Source of the DNA: Deltaproteobacteria bacterium
Lineage (GTDB): Bacteria > Bdellovibrionota_C > UBA2361 > JAAYZI01
Direction of reading: 5' to 3'
Assembly: GCA_012514925.1 (NCBI GenBank)
Contig: JAAYZI010000353.1
Span: forward strand, 1 to 5,485
DNA: 5,485 bases
A program made the translations under genes and the position numbers. Shown here in pieces: positions 1 to 4,870 of the stretch (position 1 is its first letter; each line of letters starts with the position of its first letter). The notes beneath the pieces were generated by a model. The model made no database searches. It saw only the letters and a list, made by a program, of their open reading frames with translations, and had not been told where the DNA came from.

Positions 1-2
1 AG

Positions 3-467
3 GCAAACTTAGGCGCTTGGAGCATAGAAGAGGGCTACTTTCGCCAACCCCAGGTACAGGTCTGGCAAGTTCCGATTCCAGTTATCGCCTCTTTAGGAGA
101 TCTGGCCTTACGCACCCCCTCTAAGTTCTGCGCCGGAGTTGGAACTGGAACCGCAGATCCTTCCATCTCTGAGAACGAGACCCAAATCATTATCGGTTTT
201 ATTGAGGCGGTTTTTTACGATGTAGATATTGGAAGCGCGGGCATCCCTGCTCCGACAACTGCTGATTTCAGCGTTCACGGGGGGTTGCTGCTCACTAAAC
301 CAGATGGCACGCCGCGACGCTTGCCAATCAGCTTTAAAGAAAACATCGGCCAAAACTGCAATATGGTCAAAGGGGTCACCCACTGTGATGTTGGGCTGAT
401 CTCTACAGTAGGATCGTTTCGGCTGCAAGACCCACAAAACGTAAGATTAGAGCGGCGTGATGATTAG
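3..467 (+). CDS. C-terminal end of an unrecognised, probably exported protein (5' partial)
   Basis: An uninterrupted frame runs from the left edge of the window to a TAG stop and gives 154 residues; the start lies outside. The visible part is rich in Gly, Ile, Val, Thr and Pro, and has three Cys in the contexts KFCAG, QNCNM and THCDV. Alternating hydrophobic stretches such as VQVWQVPIPVIASLG and ETQIIIGFIEAVFYDV suggest beta structure, and the tail LERRDD is charged. I see no transmembrane segment in this part. The composition would suit a periplasmic or surface domain, for example the C-terminal region of a TadE/TadG-like pilus-assembly protein, but that is a guess with no diagnostic motif. 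It is in the same frame as the next gene, 27 bp downstream, and may be cotranscribed with it. Reality of the coding frame: fairly sure. Function: unknown. Confidence 0.6.
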   Translation, partial: ANLGAWSIEEGYFRQPQVQVWQVPIPVIASLGDLALRTPSKFCAGVGTGTADPSISENETQIIIGFIEAVFYDVDIGSAGIPAPTTADFSVHGGLLLTKPDGTPRRLPISFKENIGQNCNMVKGVTHCDVGLISTVGSFRLQDPQNVRLERRDD

Positions 468-494
468 ACGCCTAGAGTCTTTAACCCAACAACC

Positions 495-2048
495 ATGAGC
501 ATGAACTACAATCAATCAACCTGTCGCGAACGTTTATCCGCCCTCTTTCGAAAAGACCAACTTATCTTTGAAGGCCCAGACCTAAGCGAAGTTTTAGAGA
601 ACTCCTATGGGATAGAGCGCCAGATCACAGGAGTTGTTTATCCCCAATCCACAAAAGAGGTTCAGGACCTTGTGCGCCTGGCAAGCGAGCTCTCCCTGCC
701 ACTTTATCCCATCAGCCGTGGCATGAATCAGGGCTATGGTGATCGTCTGCCAGTTGAAGACGGACAGCTGATTGTTGACCTCCAGCGCATGCAGGCGATC
801 CGCCGCTACAATCCGGACGGAGGAATCGTAACGCTTGAACCCGGAGTTACCCAAAAACAGCTCTTTGACTTTTTACGCTCCAAGCAGGCGCCGTTTTGGA
901 TGGACGCCACCGGAGCAGGAAGCGCTTCCAGCATTATAGGCAACACCCTGGAGGGTGGATTCGGACACACACCCCTTGGGAACCGCCGCCGCCAAATCCT
1001 AGATTTAGAGGTGGTGCTTGGGGACGGCACCTTGCTAAATACCGGCATTTTTCCAAGCTGCGGCCCGAATCTCTCCGGCCTATTTGTCCAATCCAACTTC
1101 GGGATTATTACTGCCATGAGCATGTCGCTTATGCCAGTCCCATCTGCATTTGCCAGTTACGTTATACGTGTGGGAGAGTCCCAGCAGCTTGGGCGCTTAA
1201 TTGAAGCCTTAGGAAAGCTTAAACAACGCGGATTAATACGCAGCGTGCCGCATGTAGGCAATGCTGTGCGCACGCTTATGACTACGATGGACTTTGCCAC
1301 AACTTGGAACAGCTCCGAGATTTTAACCAATGAAGCCGCAGTTAAAATCCTAAGCCGCCCACTGCTTAAAGTCGGCCCGTGGAACGCATTGGGCGCTCTC
1401 TATGGCAGCCGGGCTGAAGTAGCCGAAAGTCGCGCCTGCCTAAGGCGCGCGGTCCGTAGGATGGGCAACATCGATTTCTTTAATGACCTAAAGATTGGCG
1501 CTATTCTCGGCCTTGCGGCCATACCGGGCTTAGCCTCCGTTGGTTTGGTCAAAGCCGTGCGGCGAAACGCCGTGGCATTAAAGGAATTGCACCTCCTCAT
1601 GCAAGGCGTGCCCTGCAATATGCCGACCGACAAGATTCACTGGCGGGTGAATCGCTCCCAAGATCTAGGACTGTTTTGGGTTGCTCCGACCATGACACCC
1701 GCAGCGGAGGAAATTGAAAGGCTGCTCTCTATAACCTCTCCGCTTTTTAAGAAGCACGGCTTTGAAATGCCCATAACGATTTCATTGATAGAGCCCTTTC
1801 GAGCCATCGGAGTTTTTAGCATCGGATTCAACAAAAACATCCCAGCCGAAAAAGAAAGAGCGCGAGCTCTCTATCACGAACTCTGGGAAGCGGTGAACAA
1901 TAATGGCTTTGAACCTTACCGCTGCGGCGTGCAGAGCATGTCTAAGATACGCTATGCACCCGAAAGAGCACATGCGCTTGAGCTAATCAAAGCGGCACTT
2001 GATCCAGCAGGCATTATTTCGCCGGGACGGTACGGTATAAAAAAATAG
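495..2048 (+). CDS. FAD-binding oxidoreductase of the VAO/PCMH family (4-cresol dehydrogenase / vanillyl-alcohol oxidase-like)
   Basis: The 517-residue length is typical of the family. The N-terminal PCMH-type FAD domain starts near residue 45 (VVYPQSTKEVQDLVRLA). It has the pyrophosphate loop PISRGMNQGYG at 72-82, LEPGVTQKQL at 114-123, GNTLEGGFGHTPLG at 149-162 and GLFVQSNFGIIT at 195-206. The C-terminal substrate/cap domain has GPWNALGALYG at 294-304, LFWVAPTMTP at 393-402, the Tyr-Arg pair of PYRCGV (475-476, matching the catalytic YR of vanillyl-alcohol oxidase) and the family tail DPAGIISPGRYGI at 503-515. Such enzymes oxidise phenolic or other alcohol-type substrates with FAD; the substrate here is unknown. 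Asn163 stands where VAO-type enzymes have an active-site Asp. I see no His or Tyr at the usual covalent-FAD position (about 436-439), so FAD is probably not covalently bound there. Residues 333-352 are hydrophobic (AILGLAAIPGLASVGLV) and may touch a membrane. ATG 495 is the first start after the upstream stop; ATG 501 is the alternative. Neither has a clear Shine-Dalgarno sequence. Family: confident. Substrate: not assignable. Confidence 0.93.
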   Translation: MSMNYNQSTCRERLSALFRKDQLIFEGPDLSEVLENSYGIERQITGVVYPQSTKEVQDLVRLASELSLPLYPISRGMNQGYGDRLPVEDGQLIVDLQRMQAIRRYNPDGGIVTLEPGVTQKQLFDFLRSKQAPFWMDATGAGSASSIIGNTLEGGFGHTPLGNRRRQILDLEVVLGDGTLLNTGIFPSCGPNLSGLFVQSNFGIITAMSMSLMPVPSAFASYVIRVGESQQLGRLIEALGKLKQRGLIRSVPHVGNAVRTLMTTMDFATTWNSSEILTNEAAVKILSRPLLKVGPWNALGALYGSRAEVAESRACLRRAVRRMGNIDFFNDLKIGAILGLAAIPGLASVGLVKAVRRNAVALKELHLLMQGVPCNMPTDKIHWRVNRSQDLGLFWVAPTMTPAAEEIERLLSITSPLFKKHGFEMPITISLIEPFRAIGVFSIGFNKNIPAEKERARALYHELWEAVNNNGFEPYRCGVQSMSKIRYAPERAHALELIKAALDPAGIISPGRYGIKK

Positions 2049-2088
2049 GTATCCGGTAAGCGTTTAGGTGTAGTGAAGTATCCGTTCA

Positions 2089-2126
2089 CGTGAATATTAC
2101 TTTCTCTGGAGAAAGTGATATTCATG
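2089..2126. repeat. Palindromic repeat copy 1 (long hairpin after the oxidoreductase gene)
   Basis: The left arm 2089-2106 pairs with the right arm 2109-2126 across a central TG. The only imperfections are two positions that become G-U pairs in RNA. The inner 20 nt, TTACTTTCTCTGGAGAAAGT at 2097-2116, recur exactly at 2658-2677. The hairpin starts 41 bp past the oxidoreductase stop. No T-run follows on either strand, so it is not a standard intrinsic terminator. It may be a 3'-end RNA-stabilising element, a protein-binding palindrome or a small dispersed repeat. Confidence 0.85.
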
Positions 2127-2168
2127 ATAACAGTCTGTTAATAGTGTAATTATACGGAGCATCAAGAC

Positions 2169-2202
2169 GGCGCTGCTACTGCGCCTCTTCCCTGGATTTT
2201 TT
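2169..2202 (+). terminator. Weak candidate terminator for the oxidoreductase transcript
   Basis: A 5-bp GC stem, GGCGC (2169-2173) with GCGCC (2181-2185) around a 7-nt loop, is followed by a run of six T at 2197-2202. The stem is short and 11 nt separate it from the T-run, more than in a normal intrinsic terminator, so this is only a candidate. Confidence 0.25.
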
Positions 2203-2320
2203 CCCCGGCCCCTTTTTAACTTGCAGCTTTGACTAGCAGCCGATCTGCCCTTAAACTATTAGTTGATGTTCTTTACAGTTTCATATCGGGGCAGAGGAGA
2301 GGTTTCTAACGGTTCTCAGA

Positions 2321-2326
2321 AAGGGG
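2321..2326 (+). promoter_or_regulatory. Shine-Dalgarno site that decides the start of the small membrane protein
   Basis: AAGGGG lies 5 nt before ATG 2332, inside a purine-rich stretch. It favours ATG 2332 over the upstream in-frame TTG 2263 and ATG 2266, which have no comparable site. Confidence 0.7.
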
Positions 2327-2331
2327 TAAAA

Positions 2332-2550
2332 ATGAATTGGTGTGCAAAGCTCGCTCTAGCTGCTGTTCTTATCTTTACAATCGATAAGAGCATCGGCTTG
2401 TTCTTATCCATTCTTCCGAATGGACGGTCGTCTGGCGGCGAGATGCTTGTGGCCATAATGGTGCCACTCATCTTAACCATCGTAGCCATCGTGTTATTTG
2501 ATGACCGAAAAAAAAACACACCCGCAAAGGTTCCAGTTAAAAAAGATTAA
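2332..2550 (+). CDS. Small two-helix membrane protein, unrecognised (72 residues)
   Basis: The predicted product has two hydrophobic segments: about residues 5-28, containing the charged pair D18-K19, and about 38-56 (MLVAIMVPLILTIVAIVLF). The connecting turn is PNGRSSGG. The highly basic C-terminal tail from DDRKK to the end, with five Lys and one Arg, should stay in the cytoplasm, so both termini are probably inside. There is no signal-peptidase or lipobox motif. ATG 2332 is chosen for its AAGGGG site; starting at 2263 or 2266 would add 22-23 polar residues (MMFFTVSYRGRGEV) that look like untranslated leader. A run of nine A at 2508-2516 within the Arg-Lys-Lys codons creates a slippery heptamer. 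The gene lies alone between two copies of the same palindromic repeat and converges with the phosphatase-like gene. I do not recognise a family. That it is a real gene is likely from the hydrophobicity pattern and ribosome binding site. Confidence 0.7.
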   Translation: MNWCAKLALAAVLIFTIDKSIGLFLSILPNGRSSGGEMLVAIMVPLILTIVAIVLFDDRKKNTPAKVPVKKD

Positions 2551-2573
2551 CTGGGATCTTCGAGAACAACCAG

Positions 2574-2613
2574 GGAGCGAAGTAGAAAGGTTTTTGACCC
2601 TCCTCTTCGCTCC
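2574..2613. terminator. Hairpin between converging genes, possible terminator
   Basis: A perfect 9-bp inverted repeat, GGAGCGAAG (2574-2582) and CTTCGCTCC (2605-2613), encloses a 22-nt loop. It lies 24 bp past the small membrane protein stop, in the 175-bp gap between converging genes, where terminators are expected. No clear T-run follows on either strand, so factor-independent termination is doubtful. Confidence 0.35.
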
Positions 2614-2656
2614 GCACCTTTATCGTTTCCAGCTCCAATGACACCGTAGGGTTTTC

Positions 2657-2680
2657 TTTACTTTCTCTGGAGAAAGTAAG
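2657..2680. repeat. Palindromic repeat copy 2 (in the convergent intergenic gap)
   Basis: The arms 2658-2667 and 2670-2679 are perfectly complementary around a central TG, with one further T-G wobble at 2657/2680. Positions 2658-2677 are identical over 20 nt to 2097-2116. The flanks differ from copy 1, so the stem here is shorter. The copy lies about 45 bp past the phosphatase-like gene's stop on the minus strand, similar to the distance of copy 1 from the oxidoreductase stop. That suggests a role tied to 3' ends. Confidence 0.85.
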
Positions 2681-2725
2681 TGCACCTACTGCCCCACCTC
2701 CCGCTTTAACTTTCCGTACACGTTG

Positions 2726-3382
2726 CTAGTTAGCGCTCGCTTCAACGAACTCATCCGGGCTTAAGTTCCACCCCTTCACCTCATAAACCCCATCCTGGCG
2801 AACGAGCCTGCCGATGTGCCCGGTCTTTACGCTAAAACTTCGGCTCTGAACGCGGCGCTCAAACTCCCCTGCCGCTAACTTCAAAAAATATCGCAGCCGA
2901 CCGTTGCTGCTCACCACTAACGCCTGCTTGCCAGACCCATTCAAATCAGCTTCCAAATCACCCGCGAAGCCTCGCACCTCTTCCATGACCTGCGCTTCGT
3001 TACCTCCCCAACCAGCCTGCTTTGGCCACTTAGAAAATCTTTCCCAGGCCTCAAGCTCATCAGCGCCGTACTTTTGAACAACCTCGTCTTTTGAAAGGCC
3101 GCTCCACGCACCGTAATCTAACTCGTCTAGGCGCGGGTCCACCCTAGGATCTAATTTAAGACCCAACTCCTTAATAATAATCTCTGCAAACACCCGGGTG
3201 CGCTGCAAGACACTGCAATAAACTGCTTCGATCTTATCCCGTCTCGCCGCCAGCGCTCCGGCGCATCGCTTGGCTTGTTCCACCCCGGAAGGTGATAATG
3301 GCAAGTCCAAAGTCTTTCCCACCCACACTACCTTTTCCCCTGCTGAAAAGGTATTTCCATGTCTTAATAAAATTATTTCCAA
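2726..3382 (-). CDS. Histidine phosphatase (phosphoglycerate-mutase-like) family protein with altered second catalytic site
   Basis: At 218 residues the length fits the family. Visible landmarks are the phosphohistidine motif LRHGNT (Arg7-His8-Gly9), LPLSPSGVEQAKRCA at 27-41, the second conserved Arg in SVLQRTR (Arg61) and the proton-donor region LDELDYGAWSG (Glu87). Where most members have SHG with the second catalytic His, this protein reads VVSSNGRLR at 156-164, so Ser159-Asn160 replace His-Gly. It may be a variant subfamily or a protein with weak or no phosphatase activity. It starts with TTG at 3382, because the reading begins right at the RHG-bearing first strand and a strong AAGGGGGG site sits 4 nt upstream. 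It follows the kdsB-like gene by 11 bp, so the two are almost certainly cotranscribed and translationally linked. The context suggests a phosphorylated sugar or nucleotide-sugar substrate, but that is inference. Confidence 0.9.
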   Translation of the reverse strand: MEIILLRHGNTFSAGEKVVWVGKTLDLPLSPSGVEQAKRCAGALAARRDKIEAVYCSVLQRTRVFAEIIIKELGLKLDPRVDPRLDELDYGAWSGLSKDEVVQKYGADELEAWERFSKWPKQAGWGGNEAQVMEEVRGFAGDLEADLNGSGKQALVVSSNGRLRYFLKLAAGEFERRVQSRSFSVKTGHIGRLVRQDGVYEVKGWNLSPDEFVEASAN

Positions 3383-3386
3383 AGCA

Positions 3387-3394
3387 CCCCCCTT
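3387..3394 (-). promoter_or_regulatory. Strong Shine-Dalgarno site for the TTG-started phosphatase-like gene
   Basis: On the minus strand AAGGGGGG ends 4 nt before the TTG start and overlaps the last base of the kdsB-like stop codon (TAA, 3396-3394). It decides the TTG start and links translation of the two genes. Confidence 0.75.
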
Positions 3395-4209
3395 TAGATT
3401 TTATCCGTCCAATCAACAAGCTCGCCCTCGCGCGCAATGATCTCTTCCGCCAGCTTTACGTCTTCCGGCTTATCTACGGAAGCATGCGTACGCCCGCGGT
3501 AATCCACTAGTGCTACGTGCATCGGTATGCCGTTTTCAAGGGCTCTTAACTGTTCAAGCCCCTCTGCCTCTTCCAAGGGTCCAGGCGGCAACGCCAAATA
3601 CTGCTGTAGAGCCTTGCGGCGATAGGCGTAAATCCCGATATGACGACATACCGGAGAAGAACCATCCGTTACCTTGCGCACAAAGGGGATCAACATTTTG
3701 GAGAAATAAAGCGCTTTGCGATCCTTATCAAAGACCACAAATGTGCCGCTTGCATTCCGTTCCCGTTTACGCTCCTGCCAAAGCTCATACTCCTCAGGGC
3801 TTAAACGCACCGCCGCCGTGCCTAGGCCAATTGCAGGATTCTGCTCCATCAGATCCGCTAAGGCTTCTATGATCCAAGGCGGCGTAAGAAGAGCATCACC
3901 TTGAAGATTAATCACCACATCAGTCTCTGAGCTGCTTCCAGCCGGGACCTGCTTTAAGGCCTCCCACACCCTCTCTGTGCCGTTTCTGCAATCCTCTGTA
4001 GTCATCAGCGCCTGACCGCCAAAGCTCTTCACTTGTTTAAAGATCTCCTGATGATCAGTTGCAACAAACACGCCCTTCGGACCTACCGCGGCGGCGGCAA
4101 TACGCCAACAGCGTTCAATCATGGAGTGACCACACACCTGCGCCAACGGCTTGGCAGGGAAACGGGTGGAGCCGTACCGAGCTGGAATAATAACGAGTGC
4201 ATTCCTCAT
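3394..4209 (-). CDS. kdsB: 3-deoxy-manno-octulosonate cytidylyltransferase (CMP-Kdo synthetase) homologue, divergent subtype
   Basis: KdsB enzymes transfer CMP from CTP to Kdo, the cytoplasmic activation step before Kdo enters lipopolysaccharide or capsule. The 271-residue product carries the family signatures in order: IPARYGSTRFPAKPLA (8-23, nucleotide binding), ATD (50-52), FGGQALMTTEDCRNGTER (63-80), NLQGD (101-105, Asp105 as metal ligand), ALYFSK (166-171), RHIGIYAYR (179-187), PLEEAEGLEQLRALENG (201-217) and VDKPED (235-240, Asp236 as second metal ligand). It is a little longer than E. coli KdsB (248). Two places differ from the common form: QGDALLTPP instead of QGDEP, and SGTFVVFDKD instead of the usual PNxVKVV stretch. 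It could be a subtype acting in capsule synthesis or on a related ulosonic acid. ATG 4209 is preferred because the protein begins there with the conserved IIPARYGSTR strand and GGGAGAG lies upstream; TTG 4227 would add six residues. It sits 26 bp after the TerB-like gene and 11 bp before the phosphatase-like gene. Confidence 0.9.
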   Translation of the reverse strand: MRNALVIIPARYGSTRFPAKPLAQVCGHSMIERCWRIAAAAVGPKGVFVATDHQEIFKQVKSFGGQALMTTEDCRNGTERVWEALKQVPAGSSSETDVVINLQGDALLTPPWIIEALADLMEQNPAIGLGTAAVRLSPEEYELWQERKRERNASGTFVVFDKDRKALYFSKMLIPFVRKVTDGSSPVCRHIGIYAYRRKALQQYLALPPGPLEEAEGLEQLRALENGIPMHVALVDYRGRTHASVDKPEDVKLAEEIIAREGELVDWTDKI

Positions 4210-4218
4210 TAGAACAAT

Positions 4219-4225
4219 CTCTCCC
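4219..4225 (-). promoter_or_regulatory. Shine-Dalgarno site for the kdsB-like gene
   Basis: GGGAGAG on the minus strand lies 9 nt before ATG 4209. It supports that start over the in-frame TTG at 4227, whose nearest purine-rich site is about 13 nt away. Confidence 0.55.
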
Positions 4226-4235
4226 AAATCACACG

Positions 4236-4709
4236 TTAGACCTCTCCCTTTGCAGCCATGCGGCGAGCCTCCTGATCTTGCTCGTCGCTTAACTGCAGTC
4301 TATTTTTCATTTGAACTGCTAAGCGTTGCTCCAGCTTGTCGACGCTGCCGTCACTTTCAACCACTTTCCAAATCATCGCCAACAGTTTCTGCCTCTGAGC
4401 CTCATCAAACCTCTCGTTTATACACTTTACAAATTCATCGATCTTGCCCGAGGCCTTTCGCGCCGCCACGGCAGTTTCAATCAACTTAGGAATCTCAGCT
4501 TTATCAAGGCCGAAGTTGGCTGACATCAATGAAACCACCACCTCGCCCTCACTCTTGGCGATGTTTTTATCGGCGCGCGCCATCTCCACCAGCAACACCG
4601 CGCAAGCCATCATCAGATCTGCATCGGTCGGGCGGCCCTCTCCATCCACCTGTAACGAAGCAGGTAGACTTTGCTCTCCTGTAAAAAAACTCTTGATCCT
4701 TCTAAACAT
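4236..4709 (-). CDS. TerB-like (tellurite-resistance TerB / DjlA-type) helical protein
   Basis: The 157-residue protein has the two-repeat acidic pattern of TerB domains. The first half has MMACAVLLVEMARADKNIAKSE (33-54) and the second has LLAMIWKVVESDGSVDKLEQR (109-129), followed by LQLSDEQ. In known TerB domains the paired acidic residues (here Glu42, Asp47, Glu54 and Glu118, Asp120, Glu127) form a metal-binding cluster. The N-terminal MFRRIKSFFTGEQ is a short amphipathic lead often seen before stand-alone TerB domains. There is no signal peptide, so it is cytoplasmic or peripherally membrane-bound. Despite the family name, tellurite resistance should not be assumed, since stand-alone TerB proteins are common and poorly characterised. 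The start is fixed by GGAGGA four to five nt before the ATG. It is the first gene of the probable three-gene operon with the kdsB-like and phosphatase-like genes; the functional link is unknown. Confidence 0.85.
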   Translation of the reverse strand: MFRRIKSFFTGEQSLPASLQVDGEGRPTDADLMMACAVLLVEMARADKNIAKSEGEVVVSLMSANFGLDKAEIPKLIETAVAARKASGKIDEFVKCINERFDEAQRQKLLAMIWKVVESDGSVDKLEQRLAVQMKNRLQLSDEQDQEARRMAAKGEV

Positions 4710-4712
4710 ATA

Positions 4713-4718
4713 TCCTCC
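4713..4718 (-). promoter_or_regulatory. Strong Shine-Dalgarno site for the TerB-like gene
   Basis: GGAGGA on the minus strand, just upstream of ATG 4709, is the most canonical ribosome binding site in the window. It fixes the start of the first gene of the operon. Confidence 0.8.
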
Positions 4719-4789
4719 ACAGTGCTCCCTAATGAGGCCGGTCTTACCCTATCACAGCAGAGGGCAACGACAAAGGAATTTAATTGGGG

Positions 4790-4823
4790 ACGCTATTTAG
4801 TTTGAAACGCTATTTAGTTTGAG
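4790..4823. repeat. Tandem direct repeat, two 17-bp units
   Basis: ACGCTATTTAGTTTGA occurs at 4790-4805 and again at 4807-4822, giving a 17-bp period with only the last base differing. It lies between the response-regulator-like gene and the TerB-like operon, next to TTTAATTGGGGAC at 4779-4791. I associate this TTAATTGGGGACG type of sequence with REP-like repeats near REP-associated tyrosine transposases in other genomes, from memory only. No transposase is present here. Confidence 0.8.
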
Positions 4824-4846
4824 ATAAGGAACGCCTATGCCTAGTT

Positions 4847-4870
4847 CTACTATTTGTTCTATTATTTGTT
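4847..4870. repeat. Tandem 12-bp duplication over the 3' end of the response-regulator-like gene
   Basis: CTACTATTTGTT (4847-4858) and CTATTATTTGTT (4859-4870) differ at one base. The second unit contains the last two sense codons (Asn-Lys) and the TAA stop of the minus-strand gene. Because 12 is a multiple of 3, the duplication repeats Asn-Lys-stop in frame. Confidence 0.7.

Larger units (their letters stand above)
2049..2331. other. Intergenic region with several short palindromes
   Basis: No convincing gene lies here. Reading left to right it holds: a 7-bp direct repeat GTATCCG (2049-2055 region and 2078-2084 region); the 10-bp palindrome TTCACGTGAA at 2085-2094, whose right half runs into the large hairpin at 2089-2126; a short GC-rich hairpin at 2169-2185 followed after 11 nt by six T; and the leader of the small membrane protein gene. 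An in-frame TTG/ATG pair at 2263/2266 could extend that gene by 23 residues. The stretch looks like remnants of repeat elements plus a weak terminator and a leader. A promoter must lie here if the small gene is transcribed independently, but I cannot place one with confidence. Confidence 0.6.

Noticed and set aside
108..437. Minus-strand open frame of 109 codons opposite the left-edge gene
   Set aside because: It is antisense to a frame that is open over the whole left edge and ends just before the next gene. Its predicted protein has no family features or hydrophobic pattern and looks like a shadow.
594..1973. Several minus- and plus-strand open frames of 60-105 codons inside the oxidoreductase gene
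   Set aside because: They overlap a clear full-length VAO/PCMH-family gene, and their products are compositionally odd (Pro, Arg and Ser rich) with no motifs.
2257..2290. Sigma-70 promoter before the small membrane protein (TTGATG near 2263 with TATCGG near 2284)
   Set aside because: The spacing is about 15 nt and the -10 match is poor, so it is no better than chance in an AT-rich leader.
2263..2331. N-terminal extension of the small membrane protein from TTG 2263 or ATG 2266
   Set aside because: No ribosome binding site precedes it, it adds polar residues before the first helix, and ATG 2332 has AAGGGG at good spacing.
2316..2519. Minus-strand open frame opposite the small membrane protein
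   Set aside because: The plus-strand frame has a good ribosome binding site and a clean two-helix pattern; the opposite frame is its mirror image.
3510..3904. Plus-strand open frames opposite the kdsB-like gene
   Set aside because: They are antisense to a strongly supported enzyme gene; the Pro/Arg/Cys-rich products show no family resemblance.
4151..4800. Plus-strand open frames opposite the TerB-like gene and its leader
   Set aside because: They are antisense to a gene with a canonical Shine-Dalgarno sequence and TerB motifs, and show no signs of coding.
4790..4870. CRISPR-like array
   Set aside because: Only two adjacent 17-bp units and two 12-bp units occur, with no spacers of regular length and no cas genes.
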